DNA from: Prolixibacteraceae bacterium
GTDB taxonomy: Bacteria > Bacteroidota > Bacteroidia > Bacteroidales > Prolixibacteraceae
Direction: 5' to 3'
DNA length: 51,484 nucleotides
Assembly (NCBI GenBank): GCA_023228025.1
Contig: JALOCD010000016.1
Span: 1 to 51,484 of the forward strand
Under the pieces are notes generated by a model, which ran no database searches, was not told where the DNA came from, and saw only the letters and a program-made list of their open reading frames with translations. The translations under genes and the position numbers were made by a program. Positions 1 to 7,437 of this stretch are shown piece by piece (the stretch's first letter is position 1; each line of letters opens with the position of its first letter).

Positions 1-995
1 ACATCCTGCCCGGATTGGCCGCAATTATTGCAGGAGTGATGATCATGTTCTTTGTAGGGCTCAAAGATGATATTCTCACCTTAAGCGCATCGAAGAAATT
101 AGCCGCTCAAATCATTGTGGCAGGAATTTTGATTTTTTTGGGCCATTTTAGGTTTACCAACCTGCATGGGTTTCTAGGCATTGAGACGATTTCAATCGTC
201 CCAAGTGTTCTGTTGACCGGCTTTGTCTTCATTGTATTTATCAATGCCTTTAACCTGATTGATGGGATTGATGGCCTGGCAGCAGGTCTCAGCATTTTTT
301 CCGCTGCGTTTTTTGGTACCTGGTTTTTCCTGAGCGGACATGCCGAATACGCCATCGTCTCCTTTTCCCTGGTTGGATCATTGACCGGTTTTTATTTTTA
401 CAATGTTTACGGGAAAAAGAACAAAATATTTATGGGCGATACCGGTTCGCTTACCTTAGGTACCATCATGGCCATACTTGTGATCCAGTTCAATGAATTC
501 AACATTGACCAAACCGCACCTTATGCAATTCTTGCTTCTCCGGCCGTCTCTTTTGGCGTTCTCATTTATCCGTTGATGGATACGCTTCGGGTTTTTGCCA
601 TTCGGATCCTTCAACGGAAATCACCATTCGTCGCCGATAAAAACCACACCCACCACCGCTTGCTTGCCCTTGGGATGAACCATCACAAGGCAACTTATTT
701 GATTCTTGCGGTCAATTTGGTATTTACATTCGCGGTTATCTATTTCCAATGGATGGGTATTTACAAATTAATGCTCTTTAATTTGGTGGTTTGCACAATA
801 CTTATGCTGATCCCCTCTTACCTCGCCGGTGTTAAAAAGAAAATTGCCAAAGATGACCCTTATCAGAAAATTATCTTCTTTGACAACCAAATATTTACCA
901 ACAATAAAGAGAAAGCGGTTATCAATGGTAACGCAAACAAAACCTTACCACTAAAAAATTTCAAAGAAGTATTGCAAAGGATCAGCTTCTGGTAA
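1..995 (+). CDS. Undecaprenyl-phosphate sugar-1-phosphate transferase, WecA/MraY family (5' end missing)
   Basis: This is a polytopic membrane enzyme that moves a sugar-1-phosphate from a UDP-sugar to undecaprenyl phosphate, the first step of O-antigen, teichoic-like or capsule glycan synthesis. The reading frame is open to the left edge, so the N-terminus lies outside the window. Family marks visible are FVGLKDD near the start, the NAFNLIDGIDGLAAG motif with its catalytic aspartates, GFYFYNVYGKKNKIFMGDTGSLTLG, and the histidine-rich loop KNHTHHRLLALG typical of the WecA/TagO branch rather than MraY. Several hydrophobic segments alternate with these loops. The substrate sugar cannot be told from sequence. 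A low-complexity tract follows the stop codon, so no operon partner is visible downstream. Confidence 0.9.
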   Translation, partial: ILPGLAAIIAGVMIMFFVGLKDDILTLSASKKLAAQIIVAGILIFLGHFRFTNLHGFLGIETISIVPSVLLTGFVFIVFINAFNLIDGIDGLAAGLSIFSAAFFGTWFFLSGHAEYAIVSFSLVGSLTGFYFYNVYGKKNKIFMGDTGSLTLGTIMAILVIQFNEFNIDQTAPYAILASPAVSFGVLIYPLMDTLRVFAIRILQRKSPFVADKNHTHHRLLALGMNHHKATYLILAVNLVFTFAVIYFQWMGIYKLMLFNLVVCTILMLIPSYLAGVKKKIAKDDPYQKIIFFDNQIFTNNKEKAVINGNANKTLPLKNFKEVLQRISFW

Positions 996-1120
996 GCCAC
1001 AGTTAAGGATAAAGGATAAAGTAAAAAGGATAAAGTGGGATTCGTTCAGGCTTTATCCTTTTCGCATTTATAAAGGAACCACTCTTTAACCTTTCCTTGG
1101 AGAAAGCTTCTTGGCAAATT

Positions 1121-1290
1121 TACTCCTTCCGTCTGACATGAGTAACACTCTTTGGTCGATATTTGATCACAGACGGTTTTGGCGCATTGCATCAACCCGG
1201 GGTGCCGCTCCTTCGTCGCTTTACCCCGGGCTACCAATATTTCGCCACTACGCGGCTTAACCCCGGAGTAAAGCTCGTCCTTTCATTTTT
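1121..1290 (-). repeat. Three-hairpin interspersed repeat, copy A (inverted)
   Basis: One of five copies in this window (others at 3214, 7438, 29824 and 37935). Read on the minus strand it holds a small GCCGC-GTA-GTGGC hairpin (1244-1256), a long CCCGGGGT/ACCCCGGG stem (1196-1203 with 1223-1230), and a CCGTCTG/CAGACGG stem (1129-1135 with 1170-1176). With the octamer array beside it, it fills most of the gap 996-1383. Short ORFs across it are not genes. Confidence 0.85.
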
Positions 1291-1291
1291 T

Positions 1292-1375
1292 GCGTAAATG
1301 CCAATTTTCCCATTTTCCCATTTTCTCACCCTCTCATTTCCCCACCTTCCCATTTTCCCATTTTCTTTTCCTATT
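1292..1375. repeat. Octamer tandem repeat array, unit like CCCATTTT
   Basis: Imperfect tandem 8-bp units (CCCATTTT, CTCACCCT, CATTTCCC) adjoin repeat copy A. The same pairing of octamer array and three-hairpin unit recurs at 3111-3395 and 7292-7625, so array and unit appear to spread or be kept as one composite. Confidence 0.8.
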
Positions 1376-1383
1376 TTTGCCCA

Positions 1384-1782
1384 ATGATCAAATTTTTGTT
1401 TTCCTTCCCCCAATGGCTGCGCGTAATATTGGGCCTGCTCTATCTGGCTATTATTGCAAAACTCTCTCTGATGCCGGCCGATGAGGTACCTCAAATTGAT
1501 TTATTTGCTGGTATTGACAAAGTTGTACACGGCTGCATGTATTTTGGACTCACTGTTTTGGCCTGCTGGACTTTTCACGCGGAAGAGAAACGGATACGGA
1601 TTATCTACATCGTCCTTTTTTCTGCCGCTTTTGGTCTAATGATGGAGTTCTCCCAACTGGAAATGAATGCCGGCCGTGCCTTCGAATGGACTGATGAACT
1701 GGCCAATGCAACCGGGGCATTGCTGGGGGCTGTGGTGTATGCTTGGATTCCGGGGATTTATAGGAAAGGACTAAGGGACTAG
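1384..1782 (+). CDS. VanZ-like family membrane protein
   Basis: A small integral membrane protein of 132 residues with about four transmembrane segments. It fits the VanZ-like family in length and in the conserved pattern KLSLMPADEVP then DKVVHGCMYFGLTVL, followed by a late EWTDELANATGALLGAVV block. VanZ of enterococci gives low-level teicoplanin resistance; the role of the many homologues in Bacteroidota is unknown, so no resistance should be assumed. A TATTTTTG element lies at 1371-1378, too near the start codon for a normal leader, so it is only suggestive. The last codons (RKGLRD, stop) run into a repeat of GGGACTAGGAGACT type, so the gene's 3' end has been formed or altered by simple repeat sequence. 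Confidence 0.85.
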   Translation: MIKFLFSFPQWLRVILGLLYLAIIAKLSLMPADEVPQIDLFAGIDKVVHGCMYFGLTVLACWTFHAEEKRIRIIYIVLFSAAFGLMMEFSQLEMNAGRAFEWTDELANATGALLGAVVYAWIPGIYRKGLRD

Positions 1783-1915
1783 GAGACTGGGGGACTGGGG
1801 AGTTGTTTTGATTTACATTTACATTTACATTAAATCCATGAGCCTTTTCGATACCATCAATACTGAAAGTAGCGTTCTCCTAGTCTCCCAGTCCCTCAGT
1901 CTCACAGTCCTTTCT
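1768..1915. repeat. Inverted pair of simple repeats (GGGACTAGGAGACTGGG and its complement)
   Basis: A G-rich array starts in the last codons of the VanZ-like gene and runs to about 1802. Its complement, with CTCCTAGTCTCCCAGTCCCT, lies at about 1878-1912. Between them is a TTTACA-type hexamer run. The two arms could fold into a long imperfect hairpin ahead of the DUF2027-Smr gene. Confidence 0.7.
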
Positions 1916-1952
1916 TCTCCAATTTGTTAACAGTTTTAATTAGGAGCAAATT

Positions 1953-3032
1953 ATGTCTGCAAAGAATATCAACGTCGGCGACCAGGTTCGCTTTCTCAAT
2001 GAAGTCGGTGGAGGTCGCGTAACAGCCATCCTCACCAAAGATATGGTCAGTGTCGAAACCCTCGATGGCTTCGAAATTCCTACCTACATCAAAAATCTGG
2101 TGGTCATCGATGCCCCATCGTCCCCTTCATCCCAGTCGTCCAAGTCATCCCATTCATCCCAGTCGTCCCAGTCGTCCTCCGATGCCAAGGGCGCCAACGA
2201 TCAATATGCTGAAATACGAAAAAATGGCTTTAAAGAGACCAATCAGATTAAAAACAATGATTTTCCGGAGTTTATCTTTGCAGCACTTCCCGCTAATCCT
2301 GGCAATCCACCGGAAGGCAAAATTGCTCTTTACCTGGTCAATGACTGCAACTTTACACTCATTTATCATTTCTCTACCAAAATATCGGGGCAATTCACTA
2401 CCGTGGATGCCGGTATGCTCGAACCCAACACCAAGGTAGAACTGGAAAGTATCCAGCCAAAAGGGATGGGCGAACTGCCTGAATATTGTTTTCAACTGCT
2501 CTTTTTCAGGAAAAGTGGCAGCCAACTGGAGGAACCGGTTCAGAAGGAGATCCGAATTTCACCCGTCAAATTTTTCAAGGCCTCTTCGTTTGTCAAGAAC
2601 AACTATTTTACCACTCCCGCCCTTCTGATAAGACTGGCAAAAAACCCACTCAAGGCAGAGTTAGACAAGCTGACAGACAAAGATTTTCAACAAGTTTCCA
2701 TCTCTAAAGAGCCGAAAAGAGAACCCACTGCAGAAATGCCGAAATCTGATCTGGTCGAAATTGACCTTCACATCAATCAGCTACTCGACGATATCCGGGG
2801 ACTCTCCAATGCCGATATGCTCAAACTTCAGCTCGATACTTTTAGAAAAGAGATGGACAAGGCCATTGCCTCCGGTGCCAAAAAGATCGTTTTCATTCAC
2901 GGCGTCGGGGATGGCGTTCTTAAAAATGAAATCCGCAGGGAACTCCAACGCAAATATGCCAAATACCCTTACCAGGATGCCTCTTTCAGGGAGTATGGTT
3001 TTGGGGCAACGATGGCTGTACTGAAGAAATAA
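1953..3032 (+). CDS. DUF2027 and Smr domain protein
   Basis: A 359-residue protein of a family common in Bacteroidota. Residues 1-52 form the N-terminal module (VGDQVRFLNEVGGGRVTAI) and about 95-235 the DUF2027 beta-rich domain. Residues 268-359 are an Smr domain with VEIDLHINQL, the FIHGVGDGVL loop and a terminal GFGATMAVLKK. Smr domains nick or bind nucleic acids in MutS2, but this protein lacks the MutS2 ATPase, so its target is unknown. Residues 54-77 are a Ser/Gln tract encoded by the genome's TCGTCCCAG nonamer repeat, placed exactly in the linker between the first two modules. The ATG start is preceded by AGGAG-like bases at 1942. Confidence 0.85.
   Translation: MSAKNINVGDQVRFLNEVGGGRVTAILTKDMVSVETLDGFEIPTYIKNLVVIDAPSSPSSQSSKSSHSSQSSQSSSDAKGANDQYAEIRKNGFKETNQIKNNDFPEFIFAALPANPGNPPEGKIALYLVNDCNFTLIYHFSTKISGQFTTVDAGMLEPNTKVELESIQPKGMGELPEYCFQLLFFRKSGSQLEEPVQKEIRISPVKFFKASSFVKNNYFTTPALLIRLAKNPLKAELDKLTDKDFQQVSISKEPKREPTAEMPKSDLVEIDLHINQLLDDIRGLSNADMLKLQLDTFRKEMDKAIASGAKKIVFIHGVGDGVLKNEIRRELQRKYAKYPYQDASFREYGFGATMAVLKK
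2112..2183 (+). repeat. Nonamer repeat inside the DUF2027-Smr gene
   Basis: Tandem 9-bp units TCGTCCCAG/TCATCCCAG encode a repeating Ser-Ser-Gln tripeptide. Because 9 is a multiple of 3, copies can be gained or lost without frameshift. The same unit occurs outside genes at 18524, 22492, 22995, 29455 and 37751. Confidence 0.85.
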
Positions 3033-3110
3033 AGAGGGGGAGACGGGCGCTGACTTGGATCGTTGCCGCATTCATATTAGCTAGGCAGAAAGTCGAACGC
3101 CCTGCTGTAG

Positions 3111-3213
3111 GAGGGTGAGAAGATGGGAAAATGAGAGGGTGAGAAGATGGGAAAATGAGAGGGTGAGAAGATGGGAAAATGAGAGGGTGAGAAAATGGGA
3201 AGATGTGAAAATT
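3111..3213. repeat. Octamer array with 24-bp higher-order period
   Basis: Three nearly identical 24-bp blocks (GAGGGTGA, GAAGATGG, GAAAATGA) are followed by degenerate units. The higher-order period suggests recent block duplication. It leads directly into repeat copy B, and together they fill the gap after the DUF2027-Smr gene. Confidence 0.85.
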
Positions 3214-3395
3214 GGCATTTACGCAAACAATGAAAGGACGAACTTTACTCCGGGGTAAAGCCACGTAGTGGCGAAATATTGGTAGCCCGGGGTAAAGCGA
3301 CGAAGGAGCGGCACCCCGGGTTGATGCAATGCGCCAAATCCGTCCGCGATCAAATGTTCAAAATAGAGATTACCCCCTATATCGGACGGAAAGAG
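3214..3395 (+). repeat. Three-hairpin interspersed repeat, copy B
   Basis: Hairpins are GCCAC-GTA-GTGGC (3260-3272), CCCGGGGT/ACCCCGGG (3286-3293 with 3313-3320) and CCGTCCG/CGGACGG (3340-3346 with 3383-3389). In the last stem both partners differ from copy A so that pairing is kept. The unit ends about 25 bp from the stop codon of the truncated ORF at 3421. Confidence 0.85.
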
Positions 3396-3420
3396 CGAAT
3401 AATGAAAGCTGAATTGGTGA

Positions 3421-3522
3421 TTATTCCATCCGTTGATTTGTATAGGCTCTCAATTTAATCCATATTTTTGACAACTTTTCAATCTCTGTAGAAAGCTTAT
3501 CATTTAATTCTTCAGTTAACAT
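3421..3522 (-). pseudogene. Truncated partner of the nucleotidyltransferase (HepT-like remnant?)
   Basis: The ATG overlaps the end of the upstream nucleotidyltransferase gene, as is common in MntA-HepT type pairs. The frame then encodes only 33 residues (MLTEELNDKLSTEIEKLSK onward) before a stop. A HepT-type HEPN protein is normally over 100 residues, so this looks like the first helix of a lost partner. Repeat copy B begins just past the stop codon, a likely cause of the truncation. Identification rests on gene position and helical character, not on a clear motif. Confidence 0.45.
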
Positions 3523-3824
3523 AGCTGTATCGCAGTTCGATTGATTGATTTGAGAAACCCGGAATTTTCATCGAGCTGATTCTCAAGTACTACATCAATT
3601 TTCTGATCGCCAATCTTTTCTATTAAATTGGACACAAATTCAATTTTGGACCGTGTGGTCAACGCTGTGTCCTGCTTAGCACGGATAAAAAGATCGATAT
3701 CGCCACCACGTTGCAGATTATTTACACGTGATCCGAACAGGTAAACCTGAACATCTTTCCCAAAATGTTGTTTCGCCAGATTTTTAATACTATCAATTTC
3801 AGATTTGCTCAGACGCATAGTCAA
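3516..3824 (-). CDS. Minimal nucleotidyltransferase domain protein (MntA-like)
   Basis: A 102-residue stand-alone nucleotidyltransferase. The core motif VYLFGSRVNNLQRGGDIDLFI carries the GS(X)nDxD signature, and a third acidic position is likely in KIDVVLE. Homologues act as antitoxins in MntA-HepT modules, where they modify a HEPN RNase toxin with AMP. Here the partner ORF that overlaps the 3' end has only 33 codons, so the module is probably broken and the remaining protein may have no target. The gene stands apart from queA, with a heptamer array between them. Confidence 0.8.
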   Translation of the reverse strand: MTMRLSKSEIDSIKNLAKQHFGKDVQVYLFGSRVNNLQRGGDIDLFIRAKQDTALTTRSKIEFVSNLIEKIGDQKIDVVLENQLDENSGFLKSINRTAIQLC

Positions 3825-3895
3825 ATGTACGCAATTTTTTTAATCAAAAATGCACAAAGAAGCTAGCATCATCGTTTACCCATCTCATTTCTTTA

Positions 3896-3957
3896 TTCTC
3901 AACTTTCCACTCTCAACTTTCCACTCTCAACTTTCAACTCTCAACTTTCAACTTTCA
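3896..3957. repeat. Heptamer-type tandem repeat abutting the queA stop
   Basis: Units of the CTCAACTTTCAA kind run directly up to the queA stop codon. The complementary form (GAGTTGAAAGTTGA) fills 29508-29606, so this is one of the genome's dispersed repeat families. Confidence 0.75.
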
Positions 3958-5370
3958 CTACAGCCAATACAAATTAGCGTCCCCATAACTCAAAAACCTA
4001 TACCCGTTTGCCAGTGCATGGGCGTATACCCTTTTCCAATCCTCGCCGAGGATGGCGGAGATCAAGAGCAGCAGGGTGCTTTGTGGTTGGTGGAAATTGG
4101 TCACTAATCCGTTGATGATGCGGAATTGATATCCTGGAAGTATCATTATTTGTGTTGATGTTTCCAGACCATTATAATCCCTGGCAACCAACCAATCCAG
4201 AATTGCCTGCAACGCCTCTTTCGCTTCGATTTTGCCATCATTTTCCTGGTAAGGCTCCCATTGCTTTACCGCAAGTTGATCCACTCCGATTTGAGGCCTT
4301 CGGATCATTTTACATCCAATCCAGTATAGGCTCTCCAGGGTTCGGACTGAGGTTGTCCCGACTGCGATTACACTCCCTAGATGGCTGATCAGCCTGTTTA
4401 TCAACTCTTTATTGACAAAGAAGTATTCGGTATGCATCCGGTGATCCCCGATGGTGTCTGTTTTTACCGGCTGAAAGGTCCCAGCACCGACATGCAAGGT
4501 CAACTCTTCACAGGTGATTCCTTTGGCAGCAAGCGACTTGAACACCTGATCAGTAAAGTGTAATCCGGCAGTGGGCGCCGCAACCGAACCCTTGATTTTG
4601 GAATAGATGGTCTGGTAAACCTTGAGGTCGATCTCTTCTGAATCACGGTGCAGATAAGGTGGAATGGGGATTTTCCCTGCCGCCTCCAGTATCTCTGAGA
4701 ATGTATAATGCGAATTGTCCCAACTGAATTTGATCTCAAAACCACCCTCCAGTTCCCCCACTAATTCTGCACTCAGCACCACTACTTCCCCTTTTTCAGG
4801 TTTCTCCCCTTTCCCAGAATTCGTAATTCGTAATTCGTAATTCGTAATTTCTCCTCCCTCCGTCTCTCCGTCTATCCGTCTCTCCGTCTCCCCTTTCCCA
4901 GACTCCGTAATTTGTAATTTGTAATTCGTAATTCGTAATTGTCTTTCCGTCTCCCCCTCTCCCCCTCTTTCTTCCATTTTCACAACAATCTGCATCTTAA
5001 GAGTCTCCCCTTTCCATCTCTTCTTGTTGCCCACAATGCATTTCCAGCGACACGATGTGGTCTGCGCAAAGGAGAGAACATAGTCGTGCGGGAAGGTAGG
5101 TTCAAGACAAAATATTTCGACTACAGCCCCTGTCGATTTGGTAAAATGAAGCCTTGCATGGATTACCCTCGTGTTGTTAAATACCAGCATTGATGAGGCC
5201 GGCAGCAGCTCCGGCAAATCAGGGAACCCATGGTCTTCAATTTCACCCTTTCTCCACACCAACAACTTAGAATTGTCGCGTACAGACAAGGGATACTTCG
5301 CTACCGACGAATCCGGAAGGTCGTAATTGAAATCTGAAATTGGAATGGCGCTAAAATCTTTAAATATCAT
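3958..5370 (-). CDS. queA: S-adenosylmethionine:tRNA ribosyltransferase-isomerase
   Basis: QueA transfers and isomerises the ribosyl moiety of SAM onto 7-aminomethyl-7-deazaguanine in tRNA, giving epoxyqueuosine. The family blocks are intact: DLPDSSVAKYPLSVRDNSKLLV at the N-terminus, MLVFNNTRVIHARL, GSVAAPTAGLHFTD, the TLHVGAGTFQPVK and HRMHTEYF blocks, and a C-terminal ending in GYRFLSYGDANL. Length is 470 residues, roughly 60 more than expected. The excess is residues 133-194, a low-complexity insert made of GTAATTC heptamers and CGTCTCTC octamers, placed between two beta strands (GETLKMQIVV and EVVVLSAELVG). The gene starts 8 bp after the Wzi-like gene stops, so the two are probably co-transcribed. 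Confidence 0.95.
   Translation of the reverse strand: MIFKDFSAIPISDFNYDLPDSSVAKYPLSVRDNSKLLVWRKGEIEDHGFPDLPELLPASSMLVFNNTRVIHARLHFTKSTGAVVEIFCLEPTFPHDYVLSFAQTTSCRWKCIVGNKKRWKGETLKMQIVVKMEERGGEGETERQLRITNYKLQITESGKGETERRIDGETEGGEITNYELRITNSGKGEKPEKGEVVVLSAELVGELEGGFEIKFSWDNSHYTFSEILEAAGKIPIPPYLHRDSEEIDLKVYQTIYSKIKGSVAAPTAGLHFTDQVFKSLAAKGITCEELTLHVGAGTFQPVKTDTIGDHRMHTEYFFVNKELINRLISHLGSVIAVGTTSVRTLESLYWIGCKMIRRPQIGVDQLAVKQWEPYQENDGKIEAKEALQAILDWLVARDYNGLETSTQIMILPGYQFRIINGLVTNFHQPQSTLLLLISAILGEDWKRVYAHALANGYRFLSYGDANLYWL
4789..4974 (-). repeat. In-frame simple-repeat insert inside queA
   Basis: On the plus strand this tract has GTAATTC heptamers (about 4816-4850 and 4907-4940) separated by CGTCTCTC-type octamers and CCCTTTCCC spacers. 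It stays open in the queA frame for 62 codons, giving ITNYELRITN-like and GETERR-like peptides. Neither end disrupts recognisable queA sequence. Confidence 0.85.
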
Positions 5371-5378
5371 ATACTCGA

Positions 5379-6812
5379 TTAATGTCGGTTTCTTCTATTC
5401 ACCCATTGACTGCCCCTCTTTCTCTTTTCCTCAACGGGCATCCATTTAACCCCTATATAAATTCCCAAACGATTCTCGAAATGATTCCCCGAATCGCTGG
5501 CAATCCCACAAAGCAATTGTAACGATTTTCGCGGGATGCGGTAAACCAATTCATCCAAAATAGATAGTTCGTCCAGCGGTTTTGTAAAGTAATTTCCATT
5601 TGTGCCAAAGTTACGGGAGAAGGTCATGAGCATTTTCCAGCTTAAATTTTTACCTAAAAATCCTTTCATCCCCACATGGTGCATCCACATCCGGGTACTT
5701 TCAAATCCATTTGAAACCCCATTTGCATCCACCACGGGAATAAACAATGGTGTGCCCATCATCCTGGAATAGTGGGTGAATCCCGACTGATAGTCGCCCT
5801 GGTAAAAGTAATTATCCCCGCCATTGCCCGGACTGGTCAGGGGATTTCCGCTTTGATTCAAGGTATGCATCCATTCATAAACAATTTCATTTAAGATTTG
5901 AGGTTTCTGTTTCTCCCAATGGATTCCCCACAAACCATCAGAAATATTGGCCAATTTCATCTCCTGACGATCTTGAAATGGATGGTTCCAATAAAAGGTG
6001 AGTTGGTCATATTCCCACTGCTTGTTCACCTCCAGATTGTATAAACCCAATTGGTTACCAACAATATTGACCTGATCTCCGTTGGATAATTCCTTACTTA
6101 CTTGCCTGCTCAACAGGTAATTAAAATAAGCTTCCTTTCCTGGCAATCGGCCCAATGTAGGAGAGGTTCCTCCCCAAAATACATAATGTTCGACACCTGC
6201 TGAAATATTCCATTCACCGGACAAATCCATTTTCACATAAAAATTTTTGTGGTGGAGGTGCGCATTTTGGACCCAGCTGTTATCCAGCAAAATACCTTCT
6301 GCGTAGAGCGCTTTCCAGGTAAGTGGTCCTGACTTGAAGGGAAAAGATGTATATCCGTTTGTGCCCAGTGATACTTGCGGAAGGGGTCTTGCGTTGTTCG
6401 ATGCATCCATGCGGCCATTTGTCGAGGAGAGGCCTCCGAAACGAACTGGATCCGCCTCCGCACCTGCTTTCACTACCAGCCACTGGTATCTGATCCCTGC
6501 CCAATACTGATTCGGTTGAAAATACGATTTCCCTGTATAGCCACCAACCAGTTCTGTCCCATAACAATAGTCCCAAGGGTAAGATGTATCAATATCCATA
6601 TTCCTGAAAAAACCGGTCCTTAAAAGCTGCGTAGCATTATCATCTAACGGGGGAGTCCCGTTTTGATTCGCCTTGAACCAAAAAGGAAGATCCTTGCCCG
6701 TTGAGGCATAGGATCGAAAAGATGCATAGAAGGTTGGGGAACTGCTCCCTTCCTGGGCCTTAAGTCCTGAAACAGAAACTTGAAAAAGCAAAAGGAATAG
6801 GATAACCCGCAT
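5379..6812 (-). CDS. Capsule assembly Wzi family outer-membrane protein
   Basis: Translation from the ATG at 6812 gives 477 residues: a signal peptide (MRVILFLLLFQVSVSGLKAQ), then a beta-barrel-like chain rich in alternating aromatic residues. It resembles Bacteroidota proteins assigned to the Wzi family, with FYASFRSYASTGKDLPFWF near the start and LHHKNFYVKMDLSGEWNISAGVEHYVFWGG in the middle. Wzi of Escherichia coli anchors capsule at the outer membrane; the Bacteroidota members are less studied. The frame stays open far upstream, but that extension is rnpB and is not coding. The next gene downstream is queA, 8 bp away. Confidence 0.75.
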   Translation of the reverse strand: MRVILFLLLFQVSVSGLKAQEGSSSPTFYASFRSYASTGKDLPFWFKANQNGTPPLDDNATQLLRTGFFRNMDIDTSYPWDYCYGTELVGGYTGKSYFQPNQYWAGIRYQWLVVKAGAEADPVRFGGLSSTNGRMDASNNARPLPQVSLGTNGYTSFPFKSGPLTWKALYAEGILLDNSWVQNAHLHHKNFYVKMDLSGEWNISAGVEHYVFWGGTSPTLGRLPGKEAYFNYLLSRQVSKELSNGDQVNIVGNQLGLYNLEVNKQWEYDQLTFYWNHPFQDRQEMKLANISDGLWGIHWEKQKPQILNEIVYEWMHTLNQSGNPLTSPGNGGDNYFYQGDYQSGFTHYSRMMGTPLFIPVVDANGVSNGFESTRMWMHHVGMKGFLGKNLSWKMLMTFSRNFGTNGNYFTKPLDELSILDELVYRIPRKSLQLLCGIASDSGNHFENRLGIYIGVKWMPVEEKRKRGSQWVNRRNRH

Positions 6813-6862
6813 AAAAAACCTTTGTTCCAAAACGCTTAAATGTGTTGGGACAAAGATATAAA

Positions 6863-7238
6863 AAACGCAGACCTGTAAGCCGGGTTCTGTTTTGCATTCT
6901 GTCATTGATCTTGGACGAATGTCACCATCCGCCTCGTGCAGCCTACCCCCTGCAAGGATGGTCCCGAAGAACCGTTTGGAAGCGGGCAGCCTCCTTCCTT
7001 TCGGACTTGCAGTATATTTGGCCTTACAACCCATGAGGTGTACGGCTGATTGTGTCACCACAACCACCGGTGGGCTCTTACCCCGCCTTTTCACCCTTAT
7101 CCCGACGCGAGGCCGGGACGGTTATTTTCTGTTACACGACTGCAGGCTTTCACCCGCCTTCCCGTTAGGAAACATGGCGCCCTATGTTGCCCGGACTTTC
7201 CTCCCCGTTTGCACAGGGCGACAGAACGGTCTGCGCAG
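6863..7238 (-). ncRNA. rnpB: RNase P RNA, bacterial type A
   Basis: Catalytic RNA that removes tRNA 5' leaders. The minus strand has the conserved GAGGAAAGTCCGGGC of P4 at about 7190-7206, a GGTGAAAGCCTGCAG stretch, CACGAGGCGGATGGTGAC, and the 3' block AGAACCCGGCTTACAGGTCTGCG. The 5' CGCAGACC and the 3' GGTCTGCG pair as helix P1, which sets the ends within a few bases. Length of about 375 nt is normal. A U-run follows P1. Confidence 0.95.
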
Positions 7239-7291
7239 GGCAAAGATAGGTGTTTTAATCCTGATTGATGCACTGCCATGTGCTTGTCGAA

Positions 7292-7437
7292 GAGGGGAAA
7301 ATGGGAAAATTGGGAAATGGGAAAATGGGAGGGTGGGAAAATGGGAGGGTGGGAAAATGGGAGGGTGAGAAAATGGGAGGGTGAGAAAATGGGAAGATGG
7401 GAAAATGGGAAGATGGGAAAATGGGAAGATGTGAAAA
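7292..7437. repeat. Octamer array with G-quadruplex potential
   Basis: Tandem 8-bp units (GGGAAAAT, GGGAGGGT, GAGAAAAT, GGGAAGAT). The stretch 7327-7353 has six GGG runs with loops of 1, 1, 5, 1 and 1 bases on the plus strand, a canonical quadruplex-forming pattern. Several overlapping ORFs here are only translations of the repeat. Confidence 0.85.

Noticed and set aside
1046..1237. Small ORF with CDQISTKECYSCQTEG peptide
   Set aside because: The same peptide appears at other copies of the three-hairpin repeat, so it is repeat-derived.
1384..1782. Glycopeptide resistance gene
   Set aside because: VanZ-like proteins are widespread and no other van gene is present; resistance cannot be inferred.
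3111..3213. CRISPR array
   Set aside because: Units are 8 bp (24 bp at most) and contiguous, with no unique spacers.
6813..7094. N-terminal extension of the Wzi-like gene to 7094
   Set aside because: The extension is the antisense-free body of rnpB; a clean signal peptide starts at 6812.
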